A stretch of 64,000 bases of DNA, from the NCBI GenBank assembly GCA_028583605.1, contig CM053331.1, positions 13,624,857 to 13,688,856 on the forward strand, read 5' to 3'. A program made the position numbers and the translations under genes. Under the pieces are notes generated by a model that searched no databases, was not told the origin of the DNA, and saw only the letters and a list, made by a program, of their open reading frames with translations. This document shows, piece after piece, positions 32,697-43,839 of this stretch (position 1 is the stretch's first letter; every line of letters begins with the position of its first letter). This DNA is from Dastarcus helophoroides (Eukaryota > Arthropoda > Insecta > Coleoptera > Bothrideridae).

Positions 32697-32960
32697 TTAA
32701 AACACATAATTCAAAAACATAACAAAATACTCGAGTTCCAACTCATGAGTTGGAGAAAACAACACCAGTAGGAAGTTAATATCTTGATATAGTTGACTGT
32801 TGATTCTTTTTAAATTGATATGTATATTTAGTTTAAATTCAAGCAACCCCTTTGATACATTTGTAACGACATGATGTTCTTCTGTACACTCAAAGATCAG
32901 CTCATTATTCATTGTCCCTTTTAACTTTTTAACACACAATTTTACTGTTGATGATGTCAT
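32697..32960 (-). CDS. unrecognised small ORF in a Gef26-like intron (87 aa from internal Met)
   Basis: On the - strand the frame is open for 136 codons (33107-32697). The Met at 32958-32960 has a good context (AAAAAAATGAC) and gives 87 residues: MTSSTVKLCVKKLKG, NELIFECTEEHHVV, and a helical-looking tail KGLLEFKLNIHINLKRINSQL. The segment is more balanced in composition than the satellite on either side. Its size and a strand-then-helix look are loosely like GON7-type KEOPS subunits, but that is only an impression. It has no polyadenylation signal in sight. It could be a nested gene, a retrocopy or chance. Confidence 0.3.
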   Translation of the reverse strand: MTSSTVKLCVKKLKGTMNNELIFECTEEHHVVTNVSKGLLEFKLNIHINLKRINSQLYQDINFLLVLFSPTHELELEYFVMFLNYVF

Positions 32961-33734
32961 TTTTTTACGATTTCGGGAGGGCGTGATCCAGTGAATGGCC
33001 TTGGATAGAACCACCAAATACTGCTGCATTGAAAAATATTTCGTTAATAACAACGAACAACAAACAAAACTCAAAACGCATGTAAAAAAAGTTCTCAAAA
33101 TTTCCACTATAATAATTTTGAAAAAATATGCCCCCTAAAACTGAGTGTTTTCTAGGAAAATGGCTTAAAACGCCAGAATTTTTGAGAGTTTCTGTTAATA
33201 GATTTAGCTTTTTTTTCCTATTTTCTTCACAGAAAATTTGAAATTTTTATGCTATTCCTAAATATTATGGGTCGTTTTTCTCGAAATTTAAACTCAATCC
33301 TAAATAAACTGAAAATTAAAGGTTTTAACTAGCAATATTGATAAAAATTCAGATATTTGACTTAGAGTAACATAATAAAAATACCAAGTTTATATTCATA
33401 TTTTGAAATTTCCATTTTTAATTAAAAATTGAAAATTTTCATTACAATAGAAAATTTGAGGGAATGAATTGGTGAAAAATTCTGCAAAAAAAAATAATTT
33501 TAATTTCTAAAGCAATTGAAAATATCGAGATTTCAACCTAAATTTTGACAAATAAAATGCAAATCTTGCTTTTTGGATTTTCGAAAATTTGAGATAAATA
33601 AATAAATTTGAAATTTTCAAGTGGCTGGAGTGTCAAAAATGGTACCCCCAAGAACAGAAATTGACGAACCTCTGGAAATTCGGTAATAAATTTCGGTTTT
33701 CTAATTATTATGGGGGGCAAGTTTGTATTTAGTT

Positions 33735-34050
33735 AATATATTGTGTGAAGTATCATTTGAAAGAGCTATCTCTCAAGATCCTAAAATATCTTTTTTTATA
33801 AGTTTCTGTCCAATGGTCTTAAAGATTTAGCTCCAATTGTGTAAGAAATGACCGTTCCCTCCTGATCTCCCTAAGTTTCTAAAGATAAAATTCAGACGGG
33901 TAAATAATGAGTCATACATTATCGGAAAACTGCAGCTTTTTCGATATCCTAATACCTAATGAGAAAAAAAAATGTTTTATGGAAAAATTGGCGTTTGTAG
34001 TCCAAGGCTTTTTGACCCATGCAGTATTAATTTTATTCTATTAAAATAAA
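33735..34050 (+). repeat. dispersed direct repeat, copy 2
   Basis: Similar to 30970-31320 in the same orientation (TATTGTGTGAAGTATCATTT, then CCAATGGTCTTAAAGAT and AAGAAATGACCG). Divergence is high, so both copies are old. Confidence 0.6.
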
Positions 34051-34609
34051 ATATTTTGCCAAATGATAGAATACAGATCAAATTTGTCTTTTACATTGTT
34101 TCATTTAGATGATCATTTTCGGAGTTCGTAGAGGTTAATAAAATTGTACGCGACAGGGCCGTGCGGTAGATTCTCTCAATATGATGCAACTCTTTAAAAT
34201 GCCGCTCCATAAAAGTATTTTTCTTTTTAGCAAACAACCAAAGCAACCTTCGGTTAAGTCACGATACACTATCGTGGATTATGTTTAAAGAACAAATAAC
34301 ATTAAAATCAAAAGTTAATTGAATGATTTTTGCAGAATTGAAACAATCTTAAAAAACAGTTATTGAGAAGTTTGACATTAATTTATAAATTACCTGTACT
34401 ACTAAATACATATTTTGACTTAAACTGTTCACAAAGAATGTATTTACTCACACTTTATCAAAAATAACTTCTGAATCTACTGAAATTTAACATTTTTGTG
34501 GGTTGGTTCCGTAGTGCAAAATTAAAATTCGTACATTACTGCATGAAAGGAAGCCAGTTAGGAGAAAAAAAATCACTATTCCTGAAAACATTATATACAT
34601 CGCATTTTG
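34051..34609. other. intron, no recognised element
   Basis: Ordinary AT-rich intronic sequence; nothing notable. Confidence 0.5.
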
Positions 34610-36010
34610 AGATAAAAGTTGTAATTTTCAAAAGGTTGTCTTTTACAAAAAGATAGACAGGACGAAAAGTTGGGATATTTAAAAAAAAACGAATTCTGAA
34701 ATTTTCTTACAAGAAGTATTTTGAGAATTAATTCGAAAAAGATGAATTCCGTAAAAGCAGACAAAATTTCTGGAGATGTTGAATATTAAAATTAGAGATA
34801 AAAATCCAAACTTTAAGAAAGAAACTTAAAAAAAACAAACTTCTAAAATCCAGACAAAATTTCTGAAAACAAGATTCTAAAATGTTGAAATTTTCAACAA
34901 AAAACATGTGTTAAGAAAATAAGGCAAAGTTTTTAAGAGAAAGCGAATTTTAAGAAAAAAAGTCTTAATTTTCTGAATAGAATCAAAATGTATAGAGAAA
35001 TTAATTTTAAAAATTAGTCGAAATTTCGAGAAAGAACATGTATTTCCGAATAAATTCGAACTTAGAAAGAAGGTAAAATTTGAAATATATAATCGAAATT
35101 CCGAAAAAAAGACAATTTTGAGAAAAAATGAATATTTGGCATTAAATGTAAAATTTTGAGATTAGGCAAATTTTGTGAATACTCGTTATGAAGCAGACAA
35201 ATTAATAAATCAATTTAACTTTTGAAATCAAACTAAATTTTGAGACGAATTTCAAGAAAAAAGTTGAGGTAAAGTCAATTTTGAAAAAAAAATCGAAATT
35301 TCAAAAAGCCAAAAAAGGCGGAATTTTGAGAAAATGTCCGAGGTTTAAAAAAAGGTCGAAATTACAATAAAAAAATCAAATTTTCGAGAATAAATTTCGT
35401 AAAAATTCAAAATAAATATAGACAAATTTTGTCGAAATTTCGAAAACTGAGTGAATTTTGAGAGAATGTCGGAATTTGCTGGCTGAATATTTATTTTATT
35501 TTTGAGTGTTTAAGCCAGAGAGAGACGAACACTCTCTGTCTAGTATTGAGTTGGTCATCAACATTTTGAGAAACAAGTTGGAATTTCCAGAAAGTTGGAT
35601 TAAAAAAACTATTGTTTTTTTACTGAATTTTTGTCCTTATATAAAACCTGAAAATTTTCAAACAATATTTTTCAGAATTTTTACTTTTTTATTAAAGAAT
35701 TCGCCAAATTTTCAAAAAAAGGCAAATTTTGTTTAATCAACCAACATTTATATCGGATTTTTAGAAAAGTTGAAATTTTCAAAAAAAAATCGAATTTTAA
35801 GAAATAGTAAAATTTCGAAAACAAAAAAGGAACAATTTTGACATATTTCAAAATTATAAAAACAAATTCAAAATTACATATTTATTACATAAGACAAGTG
35901 TTGTGAAAAAAAAAACGAATTTTGAGAAAAAAGGTTTATATTTAGAGAAAATTTTAAAATTTTAAATAAGGTCAAATTTGGAAGAAAAAATGGAAACTTA
36001 CCTAAAAAGT
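34610..36010. repeat. AT-rich satellite block, A-rich on + strand
   Basis: Units such as GAATTTTGAGAAAAAATGTC and TCGAAATTTCGA recur about every 20 bp. It forms the left partner of the T-rich block at 36280-37770. The open frame at 35506-35736 is compositional. Confidence 0.7.
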
Positions 36011-36124
36011 TGCCCTAGTTAAATCTAAATTTTGGACTGATTGCTCAAATCAGGGGGGACAGGTACCGTGTCCTGCCCTATTCTAGCTGGACCTATAAAA
36101 ACAGTAATATATTAACTTTTTGTA

Positions 36125-36196
36125 TTGCAGAAAGGAACCAAAGCACTTGGATTCCTTCTGCAGGTTAAAAATTTCTGGTTTGGTTCCTTTCTGCAA
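36125..36196. repeat. perfect 18-bp inverted repeat between opposite satellite arms
   Basis: TTGCAGAAAGGAACCAAA at 36125-36142 is the exact reverse complement of 36179-36196, with a 36-nt loop. It lies in the 270-bp GC-richer gap where the satellite switches from A-rich to T-rich. A GGTACCGTGTCCTGCCC piece lies just upstream. Confidence 0.75.
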
Positions 36197-36279
36197 AAAG
36201 TCGTCAAATTGTAAGCTTAAAGCAGCACTGCCAGTACATACGATACAAAATATCGAAATTATGTCGAAATTATGACCTC

Positions 36280-37770
36280 TTTGGGCAATTTCAACCTTGA
36301 TTTTTTCTTTAAATTCTGGCTTTCAATTTGAAGTTTCGAGCTTTTCTTAAACTTCTTTTCGAAACAATTTTATTTAAAAAAAAAGATCACGAAATATTTT
36401 TTAATTTAAATATGTTTATCATTGTCAAAAAATTCAAGTTCGTTTTTTATCGAAATTTCAATTTTTCCTCGAAATAAAAGGTTGCCATTTTTGTTCATCT
36501 GAAATTTTAATATCAATATGTACACTTTTTTCTAGAAATTTCGGAAACCAGTCTGTTATTATGCAATTTGTATTTTAATTTCGAAATTATTTCTGAAATG
36601 CTGGGACTTTTTTATTTATGTGTTATAATGTAAATTATTAGTTTTTTTTTTGTAAATTTTCTAAGGATTCAGACTTTTCACATTTCTCCTAAAATTTCGA
36701 ACTTTAGGTTTTTAAAAAAATTTAAATACAAATCTTGTCCCCTAAAACCAAGAAAGATTAAAAAATACAACAAAGGTTGCTCTAAAGCGTTTCGACAGCC
36801 AAGCTATCATCTGCAGGAAGATCTTTCTTGGTTTCAGGGGACATGATTTGTATTTCAGTTTTGAAGATAACCAAGGACCAATTCGTTCCACCAAAATTTT
36901 GGTTTTCAAATTTTTATTTAAAATTTTGACTTTTATATCAATATTTAGACCTTTTTCTCAAAATTTCGAAAATAGTGTTGACATTTTTTCATGTTTTACA
37001 TAGGTTATATATAATTTGTATTAAATTTAAATTATTTCTTCGGTTTCTCATTTTTTAGTAAAAATTTTCATGTTTTTCCTGGAATTTTGACATTAAGCCT
37101 GATTTTTTGACTTTTGGAATATTAATTATGTTCTTAAAATTTATTTGCTCCCGATTTGTCGACATTTTATCTTAAAATTTTCAAAGATCTTTTTCAAATA
37201 TCGTTTTTTTTAAGTATCCAATTTAGTCTCGAAAATAATAAATTTAAAAATGTAAACTCAGAATTTTGAGAAAAAAATGAAAATTTCGGGAAAAAAGCGA
37301 CATTCTAAGAAAAAGAGTATGGAACTTTTTTTAGTTTTTTTTTCCATGAATATAAATTTTATTCCAATTTCGCTTTCCTATAAAAAAAATTGTATTGTAT
37401 ATTGCATTCAACTTTTAATTTTTTTTCTTAATTTTCTTCAAAAAACCTCTTTTTTCCTTTATTTTCTATTTGCAAAATTGGAACTTGATTGTCCACTTTT
37501 TCTATGTCGACCTTTTTTTTAATTTTGAGAAGTTTTTTTAAAGATTCTCGATTTTGTATCTATTAATTTCCATTTTATCTAAAATTTTGAATTATTTTAG
37601 CAAAATCGCGAGTTTAAATTCAACATTTTTTCGATAGAGTTGCGAACGTTTTCAAAGATCCTAATTTTATTTTGTAATTTCAAACATTTTTTTATACCTT
37701 TAACATCTTATTTAAATTTCAGCTTAAACTCTTAGCAATAGTTATAAAAAAAGTTCTGAATTAATAAAAA
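36280..37770. repeat. AT-rich satellite block, T-rich on + strand
   Basis: The same unit vocabulary as 34610-36010 but on the opposite strand. Hairpin-repeat copy 3 (36715-36893) is embedded. Open frame 37277-37522 is compositional. Confidence 0.7.
36715..36893. repeat. dispersed hairpin-repeat family, copy 3 (palindrome)
   Basis: The left arm (AAATACAAATCTTGTCCCCT, AAACCAAGAAAGATTAAAAAA) and right arm (ATCTTTCTTGGTTTCAGGGG ... CATGATTTGTATTTCAG) are reverse complements. The loop holds GCGTTTCGACAGCCAAGC. The outer right end AACCAAGGACCAATTCGTTCC, CACCA matches the outer end of copy 1 in inverse orientation. Confidence 0.75.
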
Positions 37771-39359
37771 ACATTAAAATTTCAACGGGAACCGCCGTCA
37801 ACTCAACGAAGAGTCGCATGCAACGCTCATGGTCGTATTTGCCCACCCCTGACATAGACCGATATAGAAAAGTAATGTGTAAAAATTTTTAATTATATAG
37901 TATATGTAGTATTTTGATTTAGCTGCTTATGCCGCTTCCTTACGGTGCCGCCTGATGCGGTTGCCTCTTTCATCATAGCACGGCACAGCGGTGGTACGCA
38001 ATACAGTAATTGCGGTTGGAATCGCAAGACGATCTCGTAAATTGTATTAATCATTGATTCGTCGTAAATGAATGCTTTTTACCAGAGACGTCATCAACAC
38101 AGTCGCCCGTCATCAGTTCCATAAATATTGCGGCTGATTGTAAAAGAAGTGTGTATTTAAAAATAAACAATTTTTTTATTTTTCATGTGTAACACAAGAA
38201 AATGTATGTAAAATTTAAAATTTATAATAAGTAAAAATGACTTAATTTCGTCTATTGACTGTGCACTGTAATAATTGGTACGGAGTACGGAGCCTTAATT
38301 GTGCGAGCCCGATTCGCTCTTGGCTGATTTTTAAATTATATTTTATTATTTTTCCAATTGTTTTCTTATGTTTTGTATATCGTGCAAGTAACTTTAAAGG
38401 ATATATGCATTTAAATTATGTTAATTCTTTGCCTGACTTTTACGACTAGACAGCAAAAGAATATAATTTGTCTCCGACCTTTAACGCTTGATCCACATTA
38501 TCTCTTGTTAGAGCATTTAAATCACACATTAATGTTATCGTATTGTTTACTTAATTAGTCGTTATAACATTTAAAACCATGTCAATCATGTTAGTAAATT
38601 GTGCAAACCTAGTTATTTATATTTTAACGACTATTACGTCCTGTATATTATAGTCAAATATAAAAAATGGGTAGCTGTAATCCACCCACACATTAAGAAT
38701 CCTTTTTCTATACTTTTGTTTTGGCATTAGAACACAATTTTTCATTGCATGTGAAATGAAGAATACTATCTTTAAATGGAGTTTAACTACCTAACAATAT
38801 TGCAATCCATGCACGATGAGAACATTCTACAGGTTGGTTTGGTTTTCCATATTATTTAACTTTAAAATTCCTACTTTTTTTTCCGAATTGTTTAAAATTA
38901 TTTTCAGTTCAACCTAGAAATGTTTATTTATTTATTTTTCTAAATTCTCGTTACGCCGAGGGCGTTTGTATTTAACAGCTGTTGCCTTTGAATTCAGTCA
39001 ACGATGTTTTTATGCAACTCATGCAACAAGATAGTTTCTTCACTATTAGGGACCTTCGTGGCTTTGGTTACATCGTACATAAGCTGGTTTTAATTGTCAG
39101 CAACAATTATTTAAATTTGCATAGAGCAAAAATATTCCACGTAAGATACAGTTGAAAGTCAGTTACAAATCATTCAATGGAATTTATATCTCTTGAGTAT
39201 GTATTTGGCTGACTAATGGCTCTAAGTTAAAAATGTTTACAGGGACCGTACCTGATGCGGCAAAGGAAGGCCAAAAACTGGTCTATGGTTGTTGGTTGTA
39301 AATATTTTCAACTGTAATTTGTTCTACTGTTTCATTACAGAGCACTTAATATCTGTTTA
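37771..39359. other. intron, no recognised element
   Basis: A GC-richer junction piece (37785-37860, AACGGGAACCGCCGTC) borders the satellite. The remainder is ordinary intron with no gene. Confidence 0.5.
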
Positions 39360-40209
39360 CTTTAAAAAGTTCGACTTTCAAGTCCAAAGCTGAAAACAGA
39401 ATTACTTGAAATAAATAAACTGGATGAATTTGAAAATTTCGACTTCAATCTTGTTTACTTTCTTTTTTTTTTTGGAAATTGCGAGTTTAGTCCCGACGTT
39501 TCACGTTTAGTCTCGAAATGTTATCTTTTTTCTAGAATTTCAACTTTGACCTGGGAATTTCGAATTTAATTTAATACTTTGATTTCAATTTCGAAATTCC
39601 TAAATTCCATCCCAAAATTTAAAGCAGTTATCTTAAAATCTAGTTGTTTGAATGATTATTAAAAAATTATAAATTATAAATACTACTTAAGATTTAAAGC
39701 AATAAACATGGGAACGTGCAATAGACTTAAGATAATATACATATTAAATCACGGAATCTCAAAAAAGTTGATAATTATTGTGCTGAAAAATACCTTACCT
39801 CCTTAAATGTTGCCGGTTTAAAAGAAGCAGTTGAAAGTCAGAATTTCGCTCTGAACCTTAATAGCTTTACGTTTTTGGCTGCCAGATAAGTACTTTTGGT
39901 TTGTTCTAATATTTAATGCTGGTAGAGGGCGCCGCGGCTGGCCTTAGTGCTTTGGTAAATCTATCGCTACCAGAAGTAACCCAAATCATGCAATTAAGTA
40001 TTAATGCTGATCCAGTTAAAATTTGTAGTTATAACTAACTTCAAGGGACCAGAGAAATCGACTCGTTATAAACAAGGTTCGCCATGAATGAAAAATTCTA
40101 AATAACACGAATGGCTGATTTAGACAACTCATCGATATTTATTCTACTCTTCAATTATTGTATTTACTTCGTCATGTTACCTTTATAGTGATTTTCTATT
40201 TATTTTCAG
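39360..40209. other. intron; short satellite-like stretch then exon c acceptor
   Basis: 39360-39640 has the TTTCGA / AAATTT vocabulary of the satellite. 39900-40000 includes GGTAGAGGGCGCCGCGGCTGG, an isolated GC-rich piece. The stretch ends in TATTTTCAG (40201-40209). Confidence 0.5.
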
Positions 40210-40413
40210 TATGGGCAAAATTTGGGTCGACCTAGCTTATATCATAAATGCAGCCGAGGGTCACATTCATCGGATACAAGTTCAGCATACAGCGGATCAG
40301 ACACAATGGCCTCAACGCATTCGGAACTCGATGGAGAAGAGCTAGATCTCACTGGATTAGTAGAAAGCATAGTCGATAGCGACGAAGAAGATGACCTCGG
40401 AGAAAGCATGGAC
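40210..40413 (+). CDS. Gef26: Gef26-like exon c: Ser-rich and acidic linker
   Basis: The acceptor is TATTTTCAG and the donor is GAC|GTAAGT, phase 0 at both ends, 68 residues. It encodes SHSSDTSSAYSGSDTMAS, then ELDGEELDLTGLVES and the acidic stretch IVDSDEEDDLGESMD. Vertebrate RAPGEF2/6 have a Ser-rich segment and an acidic VDSEDD-like patch at the same place, just before the cyclic-nucleotide-binding-like domain. Confidence 0.9.
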
Positions 40414-40904
40414 GTAAGTTCAAGATTAATTAGGAATGAAAATGGATTATTGTTACTAACACCCTTTCTAAATACCGAACATAATACCACTTATAATTAA
40501 ATATGAGATTGAAATTAGCAGAATTGTCTAATAAGACACGCTGTGTTGCGTTTAAAATTACGAGAATATAATTTTTATTTTGCCAGCACCTGTAATTACG
40601 ATTATTTAACGTTAAATAATTCTCAGACTTCTAGTGTTAATTACATTTTACTTTCTTCTTATTACGTTACTTCGGAAATTTTCTTATCTCAACTCGAATA
40701 TATACCATTGAATAGGCCTAACGAATTGCAATAACCTTAGAGTAAAATGTGATTTCTATCCATCCTGATTATCGAAATAAATTCATTTTCCTCCTTTCAA
40801 CGCCCCCAAAAGACTTTCCCCTTTCACTTTAAATTAATAGATATTCTATCGAAAAGAAGGCTTTACTTTTTTTGATTGGTTTTTTATATCATGAGTGTGA
40901 TGCA

Positions 40905-41110
40905 CTCCCCTCTTTTCTTCTCTCTTCTCTTCTCTTCTCTTCTCTTCTCTTCTCTTCTCTTCTCTTCTCTTCTCTTCTCTTCTCGTCTCTTCTCTTCTGT
41001 TTTCTTCTTTTCTCTTCTCTTCTCTTCTTTTCTCTTCTCTTCTCTTCTTTTCTCTTCTCTTTTCTTCTCTCTTCTCTTCTATAGTCTTCTTTTCTCTTAT
41101 CCTCTCATCT
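40905..41110. repeat. (TTCTC)n pentanucleotide microsatellite
   Basis: About 200 bp of TTCTC repeats with scattered interruptions (TTTTC, TCGTC) is followed by a C-rich run near 41115-41135. It lies in the intron between exons c and d. The three long open frames here, on both strands, encode only simple Ser/Leu/Phe or Arg/Glu/Lys repeats and are artefacts. Confidence 0.95.
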
Positions 41111-41139
41111 CCTCCCCTCCCCCCCCCTCCCCTCACATC

Positions 41140-41830
41140 CTCCCTTCCCTTCTCTTAATAAAATAACATCATCAGTGAATCTGATTTTCTCAATCATTGA
41201 TCTGTAAGGTGATGACTTTTACTGGAATAAATTCAATAAACTAAACCGATATCTTTCTCACAAAATTTCTGAGACGTATCAATTTCCGTTTGAAGTTTCC
41301 CAACTTTTAAGATGGTTTTTGTATTTCCCCTCTTTCTGGGGATGAGAACTAACCCCTAATTTTTTTCAAATACAATGCTATGTCGTATGACCCCTCCTTG
41401 ACCATTTTCAAATGGATTACAGCGCACCAGTTGTTTTTGTAATTATTAAGAACGAAAATAAAAAAAATTAAAAATAAATTTTCACCTAAATGATGTGTGC
41501 ACCATCCATTTTTGAATAAATCATTAAATTTTTTTAAGTAATCCGTATGTTATTTTAAATGTATAGTCTTTTTGTTTTAACTAGAATCGAAACTTTGATA
41601 AGTTTTCTTAAAATTTCTGAATGTAAAATGAATTTGGGAATAGTTTTCCAAGATGAAACGTAGTATGTTTGCTATCCTGAGTTTCAAAAAACCCCTCTGC
41701 TAATGTTCGTTGAAATGGGTTTAGTAATTGAGCCATAAAAATGTCCTAATGCAACATATAATTTTATATAGATATATATTGTATATTAATTAGTTAGGAT
41801 TGGGAATGTAATAGTTCTCTCTTGATGCAG
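41140..41830. other. intron, no recognised element
   Basis: Plain intronic sequence ending in the acceptor CTTGATGCAG (41821-41830). Confidence 0.5.
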
Positions 41831-42231
41831 AGTCTCACTGTCCGTGACAGAGTCCGAGATTGTCTGGAAAAAGACCCGTCGGAAAGAACAGACGATGATA
41901 TAGAAGCGCTCTTGGAATTTACCCAACACCTGAAAGCATTTACCAATATGACATTAGCAGTTAGAAGAGCTCTTTGTGCTGTAATGGTATTCGCTGTGGT
42001 AGAAAAGGCTGGTACACTGGTTATGAACGACGGGGAAGAACTTGATTCTTGGTCCGTTTTGGTCAATGGTTGTGTAGAAGTCGTAATACCAGGGGATGAA
42101 ACCCAAGTTTTGACAATGGGCGACGCCTTTGGTATATTACCAACAATGGATAAATTATACCATAAAGGGGTTATGAGGACAAGATGCGATGACTGTCAGT
42201 TTGTCTGTATAACACAGCATGATTATTATAG
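41831..42231 (+). CDS. Gef26: Gef26-like exon d: cyclic-nucleotide-binding-like domain
   Basis: It encodes [29 protein letters not shown] and [20 protein letters not shown], the helical lead-in. The beta-roll follows: [29 protein letters not shown] and [19 protein letters not shown]. The phosphate-binding cassette of true cAMP sensors (GELAL...PRAAT) is replaced by [12 protein letters not shown], so cAMP binding is unlikely, as is known for PDZ-GEFs. The donor at 42232 splits an Arg codon (AG|G), which the next exon completes. Confidence 0.95.
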
Positions 42232-42295
42232 GTACGTTCTTTATTGTTAGTAACATTTTTTTATGTAAATTACTTATACTTTTTTTGATAATTAG

Positions 42296-43276
42296 GATAT
42301 TACATCAAGGAGAAGAGAATACTAGGCGGCATGAGGAAGATGGCAAAGTAGTAATGATTACAGAACTGAGAGGTTCCATGGAATCGAGTAGTAACAGACG
42401 AGGCCACGTGGTTATTAGAGCTACTTCGGACAGACTAATGCAACAATTAATCGAAGAGAACTCACTGACAGATCCAACTTACGTTGAAGATTTTCTTTTA
42501 ACACACAGAACATTCATCCCAAGTCCATTAAATGTAGCAAATCAATTATTAGATTGGTTCAAAGATCCCGATATTCGAGATCGAGTAACTAGGGTTGTTC
42601 TGCTCTGGGTTAATAACCATTTTACCGACTTCGAGACGGATCCGGAAATGATAGAATTCCTGGAGACCTTCGAGCAAGGATTAGAGGATGAGAAAATGGT
42701 CGGACAATTAAGGTTGCTAAACATCGCTTGCGCTGCCAAAGCTCGGATACGAAACGTCGTATTAGCGAGGCCGAGTAGAGACGAACCCCTCAATTTCCAA
42801 ATACTTGGAGGTTTCGAGAGAAATTTCGGCATTTTCATATCAAAAGTTGACAAGAAATCCAAAGCTGAAGATGTCGGGTTGAAACGTGGCGATCAAATTT
42901 TGGAAGTCAACGGACAAAGCTTCGAGCATGTCAGTCATGCGAGAGCTTTGGAGATTTTGCGAGGAACAACTCATTTGAGTATCACGGTCAAGTCCAATTT
43001 ACTACATTTTAAGGAGATGTTGAATACACCCGACAATTCTCCGAGGCCGAGAGGAAGAAAAGTGTCTGAAATTTCAAAACTGCAGCCAGATCCAAGAGCT
43101 AGATTATCAAGTGTCGATGGTATTTTAAGTAATTCGGAACCGCCGTCTTCTCAACCGGTCATCATCAACAGTCCGCTCAAGGAAGGCAAAAAACAAAGTT
43201 TTATGACCTTAGGGCCTAAAAAGCGGCTCCAGAAAGCTCTAATGAGAATGAATATCTTGCCTAAAAATATTATAAA
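42296..43276 (+). CDS. Gef26: Gef26-like exon e: RasGEF-N and PDZ domains
   Basis: The exon opens after ATTAG at 42295; the 64-bp intron before it is short. It encodes 327 residues. RasGEF-N comes first (HVVIRATSDRLMQQLIEE, VEDFLLTHRTF, VTRVVLLWVNNHFTDFE, RLLNIACAAKA). A PDZ domain follows, with the carboxylate-binding loop RNFGIFI, GLKRGDQILEVNGQSFEHV and LEILRGTTHLSITVKSN. A basic Ser/Pro-rich linker ends with the donor AAA|GTGAGT at 43277, in phase 2. RasGEF-N stabilises the catalytic domain; PDZ domains bind C-terminal peptides of partners. Confidence 0.97.
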
Positions 43277-43619
43277 GTGAGTAATTACATTTCTAAAATA
43301 TACTTCTACTAATTTTTTCTATATATTTAGTTGACATAAGTTATATTTCATAGTTTCCATAAGAAAATTTTAATAAACAGATTCATGGTGAATAAATAAT
43401 TTTGCAAATCATTTTTTGTATTAAAGTTTTATTTAAAATATCAACTTGATAATAACAGGAAACAGTATTATGAAAAATGTTGAATAATTTGATTATTCGG
43501 TTTATTATATAAGGTCATTCTTGATAATGTCATTAATTTTAATCACGAATTCTAAAGGCTTAATAAAGACAGAAAAATCGAAAATAAATGTTATTCACTG
43601 GCCAAATCAAGATAAATTC

Positions 43620-43830
43620 CACCTGAGAAGGCGCTACTGGTTCGCAATAAATTACTAATAAACATTGTTGATGATTTCATAGGTTAACAGAGGCTCATCA
43701 TCTTAGTAGGTCCAGAGATACTAGCGAGACTAGCGAGAGAATATCTCCGAAATAATGGGCCACATTTTATTTTACGTGTTACGCCGTATATTCGCTTAAA
43801 ACTAATATGAAAATAATTGCTTTTATTTTC
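43620..43830 (+). repeat. 5'-truncated copy of a LINE 3' tail
   Basis: GCGCTACTGGTTCGCAATAA, AATAAACATTGTTGATGA, TTCATAGGTTAACAGAGG and CTAATATGAAAATAATT match, in order, the 59320-59570 region downstream of an R1-like LINE remnant, in the same orientation. It is most simply a truncated insertion of that family. Confidence 0.6.
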
Positions 43831-43839
43831 ACAATTCAA

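Larger units (their letters stand above)
31490..33600. repeat. AT-rich satellite stretch with insertions
   Basis: Satellite vocabulary covers 31490-32070 (mostly A-rich), 32525-32700 (T-rich) and 33110-33600 (mixed). Between these lie a GC-rich hairpin repeat (32078-32220), a non-satellite segment (32221-32524) and a segment with normal composition and an open frame on the - strand (32697-33107). Confidence 0.55.

Noticed and set aside
40846..41166. Three 70-96 codon open frames on both strands
   Set aside because: They translate the TTCTC microsatellite and encode only simple repeats.
43640..43660. GGTTCGCAA, a tRNA B-box-like word (also at 59331)
   Set aside because: No A-box or cloverleaf at the right distance; it belongs to the LINE 3' tail repeat.
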